64,000 nt of DNA from Bradyrhizobium diversitatis (GCF_016031635.1 NZ_JACEGD010000021.1:62001-126000), one strand, 5' to 3'; positions 36,053 to 46,050 are shown, counted from the first letter of the stretch. The notes: a model not told the origin generated them from the letters alone. Translations and numbers: made by a program.

Positions 36053-37822
36053 TCAGCTCTGCTGGCCCTGGCGAGTCCAGGGAACGCGTGCGGCGGTGAA
36101 ATCCCGCCAGCTATCCTGCAGCGCCTGCTGCACGCCGATCGATGCCCGCGCCTGCCAGCCGGCGATCGCGGCCGCCGCAATGGTGCTGTCGCGATCTTCA
36201 GCGCCGAGCCCGTCGAGCAATGAGGCCGTCACGGCCATGTCGTTGAAGACGCCGAGCTCCTCCTGCAAGCCGGCGAGCCGGCGCGCGAATTTTCGCGCGG
36301 ACTTGCGATCCTCGTACAGCGGCAGCAGGAACTCGCCGAGATAGCGCAACCGCTTGGTGGCGAGCCGCACCCGGTGGAGCTCGTCGACCGTGAGCGACTT
36401 GAAGCGGCGGCCGCGCTTGAGCACCTTCGCATACTGCTCGGACAGGACGCGTTCCGCGAAATTGACAGCGGGCTCGGCGAGCCGGCCGAGATCTTCGGGC
36501 GCGACGCCGTTGCGCCAGCCGCGCGTCTCGATGCAGCCGCCGAGACCGATCAGGAAAAGCGCGCAGCGGCGATCATCGAGCGCATTGCGGACCCCGCGAT
36601 AGGCTTCCGCCTGACGCTGAGCCGCGACCCGCGCGAGCGCATCGAAGCCGGTGACCGACGGACATGCCTTTGCGATCGCCGGCAAGGTGTCGAGCTGGAA
36701 CATGTCCCAGTCGCGCGCGGCGGACAGGCCTTGCGCCAGCCATTTGGCTTCCGAGCGCAGCGCATCGAGGTTGCCGAGCGCGCCGACCGATCGCATCAGG
36801 TCGAGCGCAGATCGCAGCCGGCGCAGCGAGACGCGCAGCTGATGCACGCCTTCCGGATTGCGACCGTCCTCGGCGGCCGGCAACGATTGCAGCAGGTGAA
36901 GGAAGCAGGAGCGCAGGATGGCCGCGAAGGCTTCGTCGAGCGCAACGGAGGGATCGAGGCCAAGCTTGCGCGGCCGGCGTGCCGACGGCGGCTGGTCCGC
37001 GGCAAGGTCGAAGCCGCGTGCGGATTTGCTGCGGATGGACGGCCTCACCGTTCCGTGCTCCGCAAGGCGCAGCGCGATCTCGTAGATCGCGCTCGCGCCG
37101 CCGCTCTTCAGCTCCAGCTCGATCTCGCTCACCGGCATCGACCTGCCGCCTGCGGTCAGGTCGCCCCGATCGAAGGCCACCTCGACCGTGCCGGACGGCA
37201 GGTCGACGATGCGCGTGTGCCGATGGATATCGGCCTTGAACACCGCTTCGAGCGGCTGCGCGTCGAGTTGGCCGCGCAGCTTCTCCGGAATGAACGGCAT
37301 CGCCAAGGCGACATCGGGCGCAAGCGACAGCACACTCGCTTCCCATTCGCCGCGACGCAGCGGATCGTCCGCAACGTCGCTCTTCACGGTCTGCACGAAG
37401 CGCGTGCCGCTCTGGCGGACGCGCAAGCTCAGGCCGGCGCGGCGAAGCGCCCGCTCGGGCGTGTCGTAGTAGACGGACTTGAGACGTTTGCGCGAGCCCT
37501 TGTTTCGTGCATTCGCCGCGATGACCGGCGCAGCGCCGAAATGCGCCATGCGATCGGCATCGACGAGAAGCTTGAGCTCGATTTCGCCGGCGGGATGAGC
37601 GGTGCTGCCCGGCTCGGTTGGCTGCAGATCAGGCGTCGCCTCTTGCGCCGGCGTCCGTTCGCTCACAGCGTCCTTGATCCCCGGCTCCGCGTCTGGTCCT
37701 GCGGGTTCAATCTGCCTCAAGAAGCCGGCAACGATGGGCGCTCCTTTGTTCTCCTTCGGAGACTGATTCCCATCCGGCGCGCCCAGAGTCTTGCGAGCCG
37801 TCGTTGAATCTGACTTGAGCAT
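36053..37822 (-). CDS. CYTH-CHAD domain protein
   Basis: 589 residues. A disordered N-terminal stretch of about 80 residues precedes a CYTH (triphosphate tunnel) domain starting EIELKLLVDADRM with the ExExK-type motif, then a helical CHAD domain (about 280-580) rich in conserved His/Arg, for example GVHQLRVSLRRLRSAL and ELHRVRLATKRLRYLGEF. CYTH-CHAD proteins include inorganic triphosphatases and polyphosphate-binding proteins (YgiF type). The start is uncertain: 37822 was chosen on sequence, 37861 is possible. Confidence 0.88.
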   Translation of the reverse strand: MLKSDSTTARKTLGAPDGNQSPKENKGAPIVAGFLRQIEPAGPDAEPGIKDAVSERTPAQEATPDLQPTEPGSTAHPAGEIELKLLVDADRMAHFGAAPVIAANARNKGSRKRLKSVYYDTPERALRRAGLSLRVRQSGTRFVQTVKSDVADDPLRRGEWEASVLSLAPDVALAMPFIPEKLRGQLDAQPLEAVFKADIHRHTRIVDLPSGTVEVAFDRGDLTAGGRSMPVSEIELELKSGGASAIYEIALRLAEHGTVRPSIRSKSARGFDLAADQPPSARRPRKLGLDPSVALDEAFAAILRSCFLHLLQSLPAAEDGRNPEGVHQLRVSLRRLRSALDLMRSVGALGNLDALRSEAKWLAQGLSAARDWDMFQLDTLPAIAKACPSVTGFDALARVAAQRQAEAYRGVRNALDDRRCALFLIGLGGCIETRGWRNGVAPEDLGRLAEPAVNFAERVLSEQYAKVLKRGRRFKSLTVDELHRVRLATKRLRYLGEFLLPLYEDRKSARKFARRLAGLQEELGVFNDMAVTASLLDGLGAEDRDSTIAAAAIAGWQARASIGVQQALQDSWRDFTAARVPWTRQGQQS

Positions 37823-38073
37823 GGAGAGTTGCGTGACAGTTTGATGACAGAGCGCAAGCATATAGCGGATGAGCCGCGCGAGGAATAGTCAGGTGTCGTC
37901 GCAACGCATCATCGTCCACATGCGACATCTCGAACGCTGGGATCGACGAGGCCTGTCACAATCGGGCGCGGCTTCTCGATTTCACTTGGCGTCGCATACA
38001 GTTAGTGATCCTATCAAGAAAGGAAATCTCACAGTTCTCGAAATCGAGATCAACGCAGCAACGAGCCTGGTTC

Positions 38074-38274
38074 ATGCTGGCCGAGAAATTCTTTCTGGTT
38101 CTGGAGACACTTAGGAGTCACCTGCCCGATGACAGGCCCGAGATTGTGACAAGCCCTTCGCCGGAGGCGTCGACTCCCACAGATTCGCACCCCAAGAAAC
38201 CGGTTCCCGACAGTCAGGAGCAGAAATATCGTTCGAGCGGCGGCACCACGGCGCCGGATGTTTCTGATCTCTGA
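38074..38274 (+). CDS. Small hypothetical protein, MLAEKFF type
   Basis: 66 residues starting MLAEKFFLVLETLRS, followed by a Ser/Pro-rich tail. I recall a family of short rhizobial proteins with this same start but know no function. The tail differs from the members I remember, so the gene may be diverged. The frame is open 23 codons upstream. The region is AT-richer than average. Confidence 0.45.
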   Translation: MLAEKFFLVLETLRSHLPDDRPEIVTSPSPEASTPTDSHPKKPVPDSQEQKYRSSGGTTAPDVSDL

Positions 38275-38343
38275 GCCACGGGCATGCCAAATGAAGGCCA
38301 CCGCTTCATTAGGAACCTTCATCGCCCTCGCGCTTGAAACGGC

Positions 38344-38571
38344 ATGAAGACTCCATCACCGGGAATGCGCAGGGCGCTGCGCCAGGCTCAATTGTACGGG
38401 CACCTGCTCGTCCGAAATGACAGGTTGTATTACCCAGGCGGCAATCAACCGATCTGCTCGATACAGCTTGCGCGGGAGATGGTCAGATCAGGATGGATGA
38501 CCAGGCAGGACGGCGAATACGAGATCACGCCTGACGGGCAGCTTGCCGCCGAAAGCGAGCTCAATCGCTGA
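38344..38571 (+). CDS. Small hypothetical protein, possible winged-helix fold
   Basis: 75 residues with the pattern LYGHLLVRNDRLYYPGG...LAREMVRSGWMTRQDGEYEITPDGQLAAE. The final strand-turn-strand (GEYEITPDGQ) resembles the wing of small winged-helix proteins. No partner gene suggests a function. A terminator-like hairpin follows at 38603. Confidence 0.5.
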   Translation: MKTPSPGMRRALRQAQLYGHLLVRNDRLYYPGGNQPICSIQLAREMVRSGWMTRQDGEYEITPDGQLAAESELNR

Positions 38572-38587
38572 CATAGACCGCCTCCCT

Positions 38588-38644
38588 GTCCCAGACCGGT
38601 TCGAGCGCGGCCAAGCCTCTCCCAAAGGCCGGCCGCAACTTTTC
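38588..38644 (+). terminator. Hairpin after the 75-residue gene, sharing a repeat with 35982
   Basis: GCGGCC-AA-GCCT pairs with AGGC-C-GGCCGC, then AACTTTTCC. The leading TCCCAGACCGGTTCG matches the block at 35982, so both hairpins derive from one dispersed terminator module. Confidence 0.6.
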
Positions 38645-38650
38645 CGGAGG

Positions 38651-41565
38651 TTACGCCGGCGCTGTCTCGCCCGAAGCCGGCGCCGCTGCGGGCCGCGCGA
38701 TCAGGGCATAGGCGACCGGCACCACGAACAGCGTGAACAGCGTGCCGATCGACAGCCCCGTCGCGATCACGAGGCCCATGTTGTAGCGCGACACCGCGCC
38801 CGCTCCGCTCGCGGTGATCAGCGGAACGACGCCGAGCACCATCGCCGCGGTCGTCATCAGGATCGGCCGCAGCCGGATCGCCGCGGCCTCGATGATCGCC
38901 TCGGTCACCCCTTTCCCTGCCGCGCGCAATTCGTTGGCGACCTCGACCATCAGAATGCCATGCTTGCTGACGAGGCCCATCAGCGTGAGCAGCCCGACCT
39001 GGGTATAGATGTTGAGGCTCGCGCCGCCGATGCCGAGGCTGATGAAGATCAGCGCGCCGGCGAGCGACATCGGCACCGATACCAGGATGATGACGGGATC
39101 GAGGAAGCTGTTGAACAGCGCCGCCAGCGCCAGGAAGATGATGATGACGGCGAAAGCGAACGTCGTGACGAAGCCGCCCGACTCCTGCTCGAGCTGCCGC
39201 GAGGCGCCGCCGAAATCGACCGTGTAGCCGGCCGGCAAGGATTTCGCGAGATCCTTGAGCGTGGCAAGCGCGCTGCCCATCGACACCGTCGGCATCGCAA
39301 CGCCCGAGATCGTCGCCGCATTGATCTGCTGGAAATGATTGCGCGACTGCGGAACGGTCCTGTTCTCCAGCTGGGCGACGGTCGAGAGCGGCACCATCGA
39401 ATTGTCGTTCGCCTTGATGTAATAGCCGAGCAACTGGTCTGCCGTCAGCCGATCGTTCTGCTTGGCCTGGGGAATTACCTTGTAGGAGCGGCCGTCCAGG
39501 CTGAAATAATCGAGATAGTTGCCGCCGAGCATGGTCGCGAGCGCACCGCCGAGATCACTCATCTTCAGGCCGAGATCACCGGCCTTGTCGCGGTCGAAGG
39601 AGACCAGCGTCTGGGGCCTGTCGATTTTCAGGTCGGTATCGAGGAAGATGAATTGGCCGCTCTTCAGCGCCTGCACCATGAAGTTGCGCGAGACCTGGTC
39701 GAGTTCGTTGTAGGAACCGGTCGTACCGATCACGAACTGGATCGGAAGGCCGTTGCTGCCGGGCAGCGGCGACGGCTGGAAGGCGACCGAGCGCGTGCCG
39801 GCGATGGTGTTGAGCAGGTTCTGGAAATCTGGCTGAAGAGTCTTCGTGGTCAGGCTGCGCTGGTCCCAGGGCTTGAGCACCCAGCCTCCGATCGCCTGGG
39901 TCGGCGTGTCGATCTGGAAGAGGGTCTTCGTTTCCGGGCGCTTGGCCACGAGATCGTAGACCTGCTGGCTGTAGAATTGCCGCTGCTGAAGCGTCGCTGA
40001 GGGCGCCGAGGTCGTCAGCGAGAGCACGACACCCTGGTCCTCGTCGGGCGCGAGCTCGCTGGTCGAGGTCGCGTAGAGCCAGGGAATGCCGGCCAGCAGC
40101 AGCAGCGCGAACACGGCCACGACCGGCTTCATCGCAAAGACGGCCTCCAGCCGGCGGCGATAGGCGCCTGAGAGCCACTCCAGCACGTGGTCGATCGTCC
40201 GGACCAAGCGCGCCTCCCAGTTCGTCGCATCGCGCTCGGTCTTGCGCAATAGCCAGGCGCAGTTCATCGGCGACAGCGTCAGCGCGATCACCGCAGATAC
40301 CGTGACCGCGCCTGCGAGCGTGAAGGCGAACTCGGTGAACAGCGCGCCGGTACGATGATGGCGTCATCCACCACGAGCCCGATGGCGAGCACGAGTGCAA
40401 GCAGGGTCAGCAGGTTGATCGAGAATCCCATCAGCAGCATCAGGCCGAAGGTGCCGATCAGCGACAGCGGAATCGCGATGACGGGGATCAGGACCGATCG
40501 CCACGAGCCCAGGAACAGAAACACCACCACGATCACGATCAGCACCGCTTCCACCAGCGAGTGGACGACCTCGTCGATCGAGGAATTGACGAAGTCGGTG
40601 GAGTCGTAGAGCACCTCACCGATCAGACCGTTCGGAAGCTGCGCCTTGATGTCGGGCAGGACCGCCTTCACACCGTTGACGACGTCGAGCAGATTGGCCG
40701 TGGGCGCCGTCTGGATGCCGATATAGACAGCCGTCTTGCCGTTGAATTTCGTTTCGCTGTCGTAATCGTCGTTGCCGAGCGTGACGTTGGCAACGTCGCG
40801 CAGGCGGATGATGGCGCCGTTGACGGTCTTGACCACGAGGTTGCGGTACTGCTCCAGCGAATGGAGGTTGGTCGAGGCCGCCAGGTCGACCTGCACCAGC
40901 CGGCCCTTGGTCGTGCCGAGGCCGGAGATGTAATCGTTGCCCGAGAGCGCGGTCGAGACCTCGCTTGCGGTGAGGCCGTAAGCCGCCAGCTTGTCGGGAT
41001 CGAGCCAGGCGCGGAGCGCGAACTTCTTGGCGCCGAGCAGCTCGGCGGTCTGCACGCCGGCGACGGCCTGCAGCCGCGGCTGAACCACGCGCGTCAGATA
41101 GTCGGTGATCTGGTTCGGCGCCAGCACATCGCTGGCGAAGCCGATATACATCGCGTCGATGGTCTGGCCGACCTTGAGCGTGAGCGTCGGCTGCTGCGTG
41201 CCGCTCGGAAACTGGTTGAGCACCGAGTTGACCTTGGCGTTGATCTCCGTCATCGCCTTGCCGGAATCGTAGTTCAGCCGCAGATTGACCGTGATGGTGC
41301 TGGAGCCGGTGACGCTGCTCGAGGTCATGTAGTCGATGCCGTTCGCCTGGGCGATGGCGTTTTCGAGCGGCGTCGTGATGAACCCGGCGATGATGTCGGA
41401 ATCCGCGCCGGCATAGGCGGTGCTCACCGTGACGATGGCGTTCTGCGTGCGCGGGTATTGCAGGATCGACAGCGTCGCCATCGAGCGCAGGCCAAGCACG
41501 AGGATCAGGGCGCTGACCACGAGCGCCAGCACCGGCCGGCGGATGAAGATATCGGTGAAACGCAT
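38651..41565 (-). pseudogene. RND (HAE1) efflux pump gene with internal deletion and frameshift
   Basis: The 5' part (to about 40355) encodes the first four membrane segments and periplasmic domain of an AcrB/MexF-type pump, through VLAIGLVVDDAIIV. Normal pumps continue VENI... for about 50 residues to the GGLTGALFTEF region; here the reading jumps directly to GALFTEFAFTLAGAV in another frame. The 5' frame stops at 40288. A GTG overlapping that stop (40291) would restart the 3' part, 546 residues to the usual end. Two separate half-proteins from coupled translation are conceivable, but the lost segment includes the loop and membrane helix after DDA, so the pump is probably dead. Confidence 0.8.
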
Positions 41566-41625
41566 CTTGTCCTGAACTCGTTGGTCGCCACTCGTTGCTG
41601 CGGTATCCTCGCGCCGTCGCGAAGC

Positions 41626-42741
41626 CTACTGGTCGACGATGTTCGGCGCGGCCTCGGCCTGCGGCACGTGTGAATTGTCGATCTTGACCGGGCTGCCGTT
41701 GCGCAGCTTCAGCTGGCCGGCGATGACCACCGTCTCGCCCGGCTTGATCCCATCGTTGACCGCGACGCGGTCTCCCTTCGGGGGCCTCGTCTTGACGAAC
41801 ATCTGCCGCGCGGTGCCCTGCCCGTCATGGAGATCGTCGACGAGGTAGACCAGGTCGCCGTAGGAATTGTTCACGATCGCGGTGAGCGGGAGGGTGACGA
41901 CCTGCTCGGGCTTGCCGACGGCGATCTCGACCTTTGCGAACATGCCCGGCAGCAGCCGGGCCTCGCCGTTGCGCAAGGTGGCGCGAACCTGGACGTTGCG
42001 GCTGCTCGAATCCACCTTGGCGTTGATTGCCGTGATCTGCCCGGTGAAGCGCTCGGCCGGAAAGGCATCGACTGCGACCGACACGTCCTGCCCGATGCGG
42101 ATCGAGGCCAGCGCCTGCTGCGGCAGGTAGAAGTCGACATAGATCGGATCGAGACTCTGCAGCGTGACGATGCTGGTGCCGGCGGAGAGATACTGGCCGA
42201 GATCGACGGCGCGGATACCGAGGCGCCCGGAGAACGGCGCCTTCAGCGTCTTCTGCTCGAGCAGGGCCTTCTGCTGCTCCACCAGGGCCTGGGCGTTCTT
42301 CAGATTGGCCCTGTCGCTGTCGACCGTCGCCTGGCTCACCGCGTTGAACTTGATCTGCTCCTCGTCGCGCTTGAGCACGATCGCGTAGTTCTCCGCCGTC
42401 GCCTGCAGTGAACGCAGCTTGGCGAGGTCGTCGGTCGCCACCAGCGCCAGCAGGGTCTGTCCGGCCGTGACGCTGTCACCCGAGGAGAACTCGATGCTCT
42501 GCACGATGCCGGCGACCTGGAGCGCGAGATCGGCGCCGTTGACGGCGCGCAGCGAGCCGACCGCGCTCAGGCTGGACTGCCAGGGCGCGTTCGCGGCAAC
42601 CGCTGTGGAGACGGTCTGCGGCGGATTGGCCAACGCGCCAATGGCCCGCCTGATCATGATCTCCTTGAAGGTCTGGAATCCATAGAGGCCGCCGAACAGG
42701 ATCGCCATCCCGCACAGCATGATTGTCATCCGCTTGATCAT
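41626..42741 (-). CDS. RND efflux periplasmic adaptor (membrane fusion protein)
   Basis: 371 residues. An N-terminal membrane anchor is followed by the lipoyl halves (VGSLRAVNGADLALQVAGIV, LEQKTLKAPFSGRLGIRAVDLGQYL), a coiled coil between them (about 105-165), then the beta-barrel and proximal domains. It would bridge the inner-membrane pump and outer-membrane channel. The ATG overlaps the stop of the outer-membrane gene (ATGA, 42738-42741) and the pump follows after 60 bases, so the three form one operon. This gene is intact although the pump is broken. Confidence 0.92.
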   Translation of the reverse strand: MIKRMTIMLCGMAILFGGLYGFQTFKEIMIRRAIGALANPPQTVSTAVAANAPWQSSLSAVGSLRAVNGADLALQVAGIVQSIEFSSGDSVTAGQTLLALVATDDLAKLRSLQATAENYAIVLKRDEEQIKFNAVSQATVDSDRANLKNAQALVEQQKALLEQKTLKAPFSGRLGIRAVDLGQYLSAGTSIVTLQSLDPIYVDFYLPQQALASIRIGQDVSVAVDAFPAERFTGQITAINAKVDSSSRNVQVRATLRNGEARLLPGMFAKVEIAVGKPEQVVTLPLTAIVNNSYGDLVYLVDDLHDGQGTARQMFVKTRPPKGDRVAVNDGIKPGETVVIAGQLKLRNGSPVKIDNSHVPQAEAAPNIVDQ

Positions 42742-44330
42742 CGCAACGCGTCCTCGGTCTTCTTGTCGACGCCGGCGAAGTAACCGGCACTGGCGCGCGG
42801 CAGCGCGTCCGGCGTTTCATCCACGCGATTCCACCAGCCGCCGCCGAGCGCCTGAAACAGGGCGGCAGTGTCGGTAAAGCGGGTCGCCTGCGCCTTGACG
42901 CGCGACACCCGTGCGTTGAGGTAGGATTGCTGGGCGTTGATGATGTTGGCGTAAGGCACGGCGCCGGTCTTGAACTGCTCGACCGCCATCGCGAGGCTGT
43001 CGGCCGTCGCCTTCTCCGCGGCAGTCTGCGCCTTCAGCGTCGCGGCGTCGTATTGGATGGCGCGCAGGGAATCGGCGACGTTCTGGAACGCGGTCACCAC
43101 CGTGCTCTTGTAGAGCGCGAGATCCTGCTCGAACGCCGCCACGTCGGCTTCCTTGGTGTGGTACAGCGTTCCGCCGTCGAAGATCTTTTGGCTGACGCTG
43201 GAAGCGGCGCTCCAGACGATCGTCTCGGGCGAGAACAGCCGCTCGGGGCTGGTGGCGCCGTAGCTGCCCGAGAGCGTGAGCTGCGGCAGCAGGTTGGCGA
43301 TGCCGACACCGACGGTCGCGGTCGCCTGATGCAAGGTCGCCTCGGCCTGACGAATGTCCGGCCGCTGCCGTACCAGCGTCGAGGGCAGCGACAATGGCAG
43401 CCGCCCGGGCAGGCGCAGATCGGCCAGCCGCACATGCTCGCCGCGGTCCTGGCTCGGCAGCCGGCCGAGATAGGCCATCAACTGGTTGCGCTGTTGCGCC
43501 AGCTGCTTCTGCAGAGGAGCCAGCGTCGCCTTGGCTTGCGCCAGCGTCGCCTCTTGCGACAGCAGGTCGGATTTCGAGATCGCACCGATGTCGAACTGGC
43601 GCTGGATGCGCGCCAGCTGATCCGACTCCGCCTTGATGATCTCCTCGGTCGCAAGGATTTGATCGCGGAGCGAGGCATCCGTGATCGCGGCCGTCACCAC
43701 GTTGGCGGTCAGCGCGAGATAGGTCGCTTCGAGCTTGAAGCCTTGATAGTCGGCCTGGGCTTGCAGCGCCTCGACCTGACGCCGCGTGCCGCCCCAGGTG
43801 TCGAGCGCGTAGGACACGCTGACGGAAGCGTTGTAGAGCGTGTAGGTCGAACCTTGCGCCGGCCACACCCCCGACTGCGACGTGCTCGTCCGGTCGCGCT
43901 CCGCCGAGGCGCTGCCGGACACTTGCGGAAACAGGCTGCCCTGTTGCGCCAGCGCATTCTCCCGCGCATAGCGCAAAGCGAACTGCGCCGCCTGCACGTC
44001 GGGATGATTGCGGATGGCTTCCTCGACAAAGGCGTTGAGCTGCCGCGAGCGGAATAGCGCCCACCAGGCGCCGGGAATGTCCCTGCCTGTTTCGAAGCCC
44101 TGCGAATTGCCGCCGGTCACCGGCGCACTCGTGGTGGCGGCCGGGCGCTGCTCGCGTGTGTAGCCGTCCACGGCCGGTCCGGCCGGCGACACGAAGTCCG
44201 GTCCGACGGCACAGGACGCCAGCACGACGCCGCAGAGCGAGACGCCGGCCCAGGCCGAGGCCCGCGCCGGCCGCCACCCTGCTGCGACGACGGGGACGTG
44301 CCTGGGCCTGCCTGGAAGAGGAGCTGTCAA
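42738..44330 (-). CDS. NodT-family outer-membrane efflux lipoprotein
   Basis: About 530 residues. A signal sequence ends at the lipobox VLASCAVGPDF. Two OEP repeats follow, with AIRNHPDVQAAQFALRYAREN and RPDIRQAEATLHQATATVGV. It forms the trimeric outer-membrane duct of a tripartite pump. The start is poorly defined: the only in-frame candidate after the operator is TTG at 44330 without a clear ribosome site; the longer frame would start within the promoter. Confidence 0.88.
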   Translation of the reverse strand: MTAPLPGRPRHVPVVAAGWRPARASAWAGVSLCGVVLASCAVGPDFVSPAGPAVDGYTREQRPAATTSAPVTGGNSQGFETGRDIPGAWWALFRSRQLNAFVEEAIRNHPDVQAAQFALRYARENALAQQGSLFPQVSGSASAERDRTSTSQSGVWPAQGSTYTLYNASVSVSYALDTWGGTRRQVEALQAQADYQGFKLEATYLALTANVVTAAITDASLRDQILATEEIIKAESDQLARIQRQFDIGAISKSDLLSQEATLAQAKATLAPLQKQLAQQRNQLMAYLGRLPSQDRGEHVRLADLRLPGRLPLSLPSTLVRQRPDIRQAEATLHQATATVGVGIANLLPQLTLSGSYGATSPERLFSPETIVWSAASSVSQKIFDGGTLYHTKEADVAAFEQDLALYKSTVVTAFQNVADSLRAIQYDAATLKAQTAAEKATADSLAMAVEQFKTGAVPYANIINAQQSYLNARVSRVKAQATRFTDTAALFQALGGGWWNRVDETPDALPRASAGYFAGVDKKTEDALR

Positions 44331-44332
44331 AG

Positions 44333-44349
44333 AACTAAACCGTTTAGTT
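44333..44349. promoter_or_regulatory. TetR-type operator between efflux operon and regulator
   Basis: AACTAAAC-C-GTTTAGTT is a perfect 17-base palindrome. It overlaps a possible -35 of the tetR gene (TTTAGT 44343-44348, 17 bases before TATGTT 44366-44371). It also lies just after a possible start point for the efflux operon (minus-strand TTGACT 44393-44388, 17 bases before ACATAC 44370-44365). One bound repressor dimer could block both directions. Confidence 0.65.
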
Positions 44350-44412
44350 TTTGTCCGGGAGGCTGTATGTTGCAGGTTGGAACCAAAAGTCAAGCCGTGG
44401 GGTTACAGGTCA

Positions 44413-45132
44413 ATGACGACGACAGTGCATAAGGCGCAGATGCGAGAGACCAAAGGACTGGCCGATACGAGCCAGAAGCCGCGCGCCAGGGCCAAGCACA
44501 GCCAGATTCTCGACAGCGCCCGCGTTCTCTTTCTCGATCAGGGTTTCGATGCCACCAGCATGGACGCGATCGCGCGCGAGGCCGGGGTCTCGAAGGCTAC
44601 GCTCTACGTTCATTTCGACGACAAGGACGATCTGCTGCTCGCGCTCGTGAACGAGGAGTGCAAGCGCTTCGGGCCGAAGACGCTATGGCGCGACCACGGC
44701 GGCAAGATCGATCTCAGGGCAGAACTCCACACCATTGGCACGACGTTCCTCGAAGCCTTTCTCGACCAGCGCGGGCTTGCCGTGCACAGACTCGTGATGT
44801 CCTGCGCCTCGCGTTATCCGCGCGTGGCGGAGGTTTTCATGAAGTCCGGACCGGACCGCTGCGACGCCGAAGTGGCCGCCTTCCTGCGTGCAGCGCAGGC
44901 GCAGGGCCTTGTCGACGTTCCCGACGTCGCCATGGCGGCGACGCAGTTTCTCAGCCTGATCCAAGGCAAGGAGATCCTGAAATGGACCCTCTCGATGAAG
45001 ACGCCGAGCCCGGCCCGCCATCGCGCGCTGATCGAGAATGGCATCAACGTGTTTCTCGCGGCCTATGAGCGACGTCCCGTGGCTGCGAAGCAGACGGGGC
45101 GAAACCCGGCGAAGGCATCCGCGCGCCGCTAG
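44413..45132 (+). CDS. TetR/AcrR-family repressor
   Basis: 239 residues. The HTH is at about 33-80, with ILDSARVLFLDQGFDATSMDAIAREAGVSKATLYVHFDDKDDLL; the C-terminal helical domain would bind the inducer. It is divergent from the efflux operon and faces the 17-base palindrome, so it most likely represses that operon and itself. ATG 44413 has AGGT just upstream. Confidence 0.9.
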   Translation: MTTTVHKAQMRETKGLADTSQKPRARAKHSQILDSARVLFLDQGFDATSMDAIAREAGVSKATLYVHFDDKDDLLLALVNEECKRFGPKTLWRDHGGKIDLRAELHTIGTTFLEAFLDQRGLAVHRLVMSCASRYPRVAEVFMKSGPDRCDAEVAAFLRAAQAQGLVDVPDVAMAATQFLSLIQGKEILKWTLSMKTPSPARHRALIENGINVFLAAYERRPVAAKQTGRNPAKASARR

Positions 45133-45144
45133 TATCAGGACCGC

Positions 45145-45849
45145 TCAGGCACCCAGCACGTCGGCGAGCCGCCGATCCGCGGCGTCGAGCTCTTTCAGGA
45201 ACAGTTCGGCCTCGATCTCCTGCAGATGCGACAACATCAGCGCACGCGCGGCCTCGCCATCGCGCCGGCCGATCGCCTCGACGATCCCGGCGTGGTGATC
45301 GGTGCCGCAAGCCGGCGTGTCGTGGCGGCGGTAGAGCAGGATGATGAGCGAGGAGCGCGCGATCAGCTCCTTGAGGAAGCCGAGATAGATGCTGTGGCCG
45401 CTCATCTCGGCGACGAGACGATGAAACTCGCCGGAGAGCCGCACCGAGGCGCGCGCATCGCCGCGCAGTTCCGCCTCGCGCTCCTCGGTGAGATGGCGCT
45501 GCAGGCGATTGATCCAGGCCGGAGACGCCGCATCGATCGCGTGATCGACGATGGCAGGCTCGATCAGGCGCCGCGCCTCGAACACTTCGCGGGCATCGGC
45601 AGGCGTCGGGCGCGCGACGAACGCGCCGCGGTTCTTCTCGATGTTGACGATGCCCTCATGCGCGAGCTGCTGCAGCGCGGTGCGCACCAGCGTGCGGCTC
45701 GCGCCATAGATATCGCCGATCTCGTCCTCGCCGAGCTTCGTGCCCGGCAGCAGGCGATGTTCGAGGATCGCGGCGGTCACGCCCTCCCGGATACGGCTGA
45801 CCCGATCGCTCGCATCTGGCGCATCGGATTTCGGGCGGGTCTTGGCCAT
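45145..45849 (-). CDS. GntR-family regulator, FCD type
   Basis: 234 residues. A winged HTH (about 15-80, IREGVTAAILEHRLLPGTKLGEDEIGDIYGASRTLVRTALQQLAHEG) is followed by an FCD all-helical effector domain with metal-binding His residues (FHRLVAEMSGH, HHAGIVEAI). It is divergent from the ABC transporter/racemase operon and likely regulates it in response to a substrate or breakdown product. ATG 45849 is chosen at the start of homology; no strong ribosome site. Its gene converges with tetR. Confidence 0.88.
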   Translation of the reverse strand: MAKTRPKSDAPDASDRVSRIREGVTAAILEHRLLPGTKLGEDEIGDIYGASRTLVRTALQQLAHEGIVNIEKNRGAFVARPTPADAREVFEARRLIEPAIVDHAIDAASPAWINRLQRHLTEEREAELRGDARASVRLSGEFHRLVAEMSGHSIYLGFLKELIARSSLIILLYRRHDTPACGTDHHAGIVEAIGRRDGEAARALMLSHLQEIEAELFLKELDAADRRLADVLGA

Positions 45850-45901
45850 GGGCGTGAGGGCTCGATCGGCGACGTTCGACCGAATGGTAGTCGACGAGCT
45901 G

Positions 45902-45932
45902 TATCCAATCACAGGCGAAACTTTATACAATC
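45902..45932. promoter_or_regulatory. Direct repeats upstream of the GntR gene
   Basis: TATCCAATC (45902-45910) and TATACAATC (45924-45932) differ at one base and are 22 bases apart, two helical turns. They may bind the GntR protein or overlap its promoter. Confidence 0.3.
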
Positions 45933-46050
45933 TGAGCCCGTTTTGTGTGCAGAGGAATGCGCCGGCGGCGGCCGGCCAGCCGGAGTCGGAATTGACCTAA
46001 CGATCTGACTCCACTGCACAGTTTTCTGAAATCGGTTGACTGAGGGTTGT

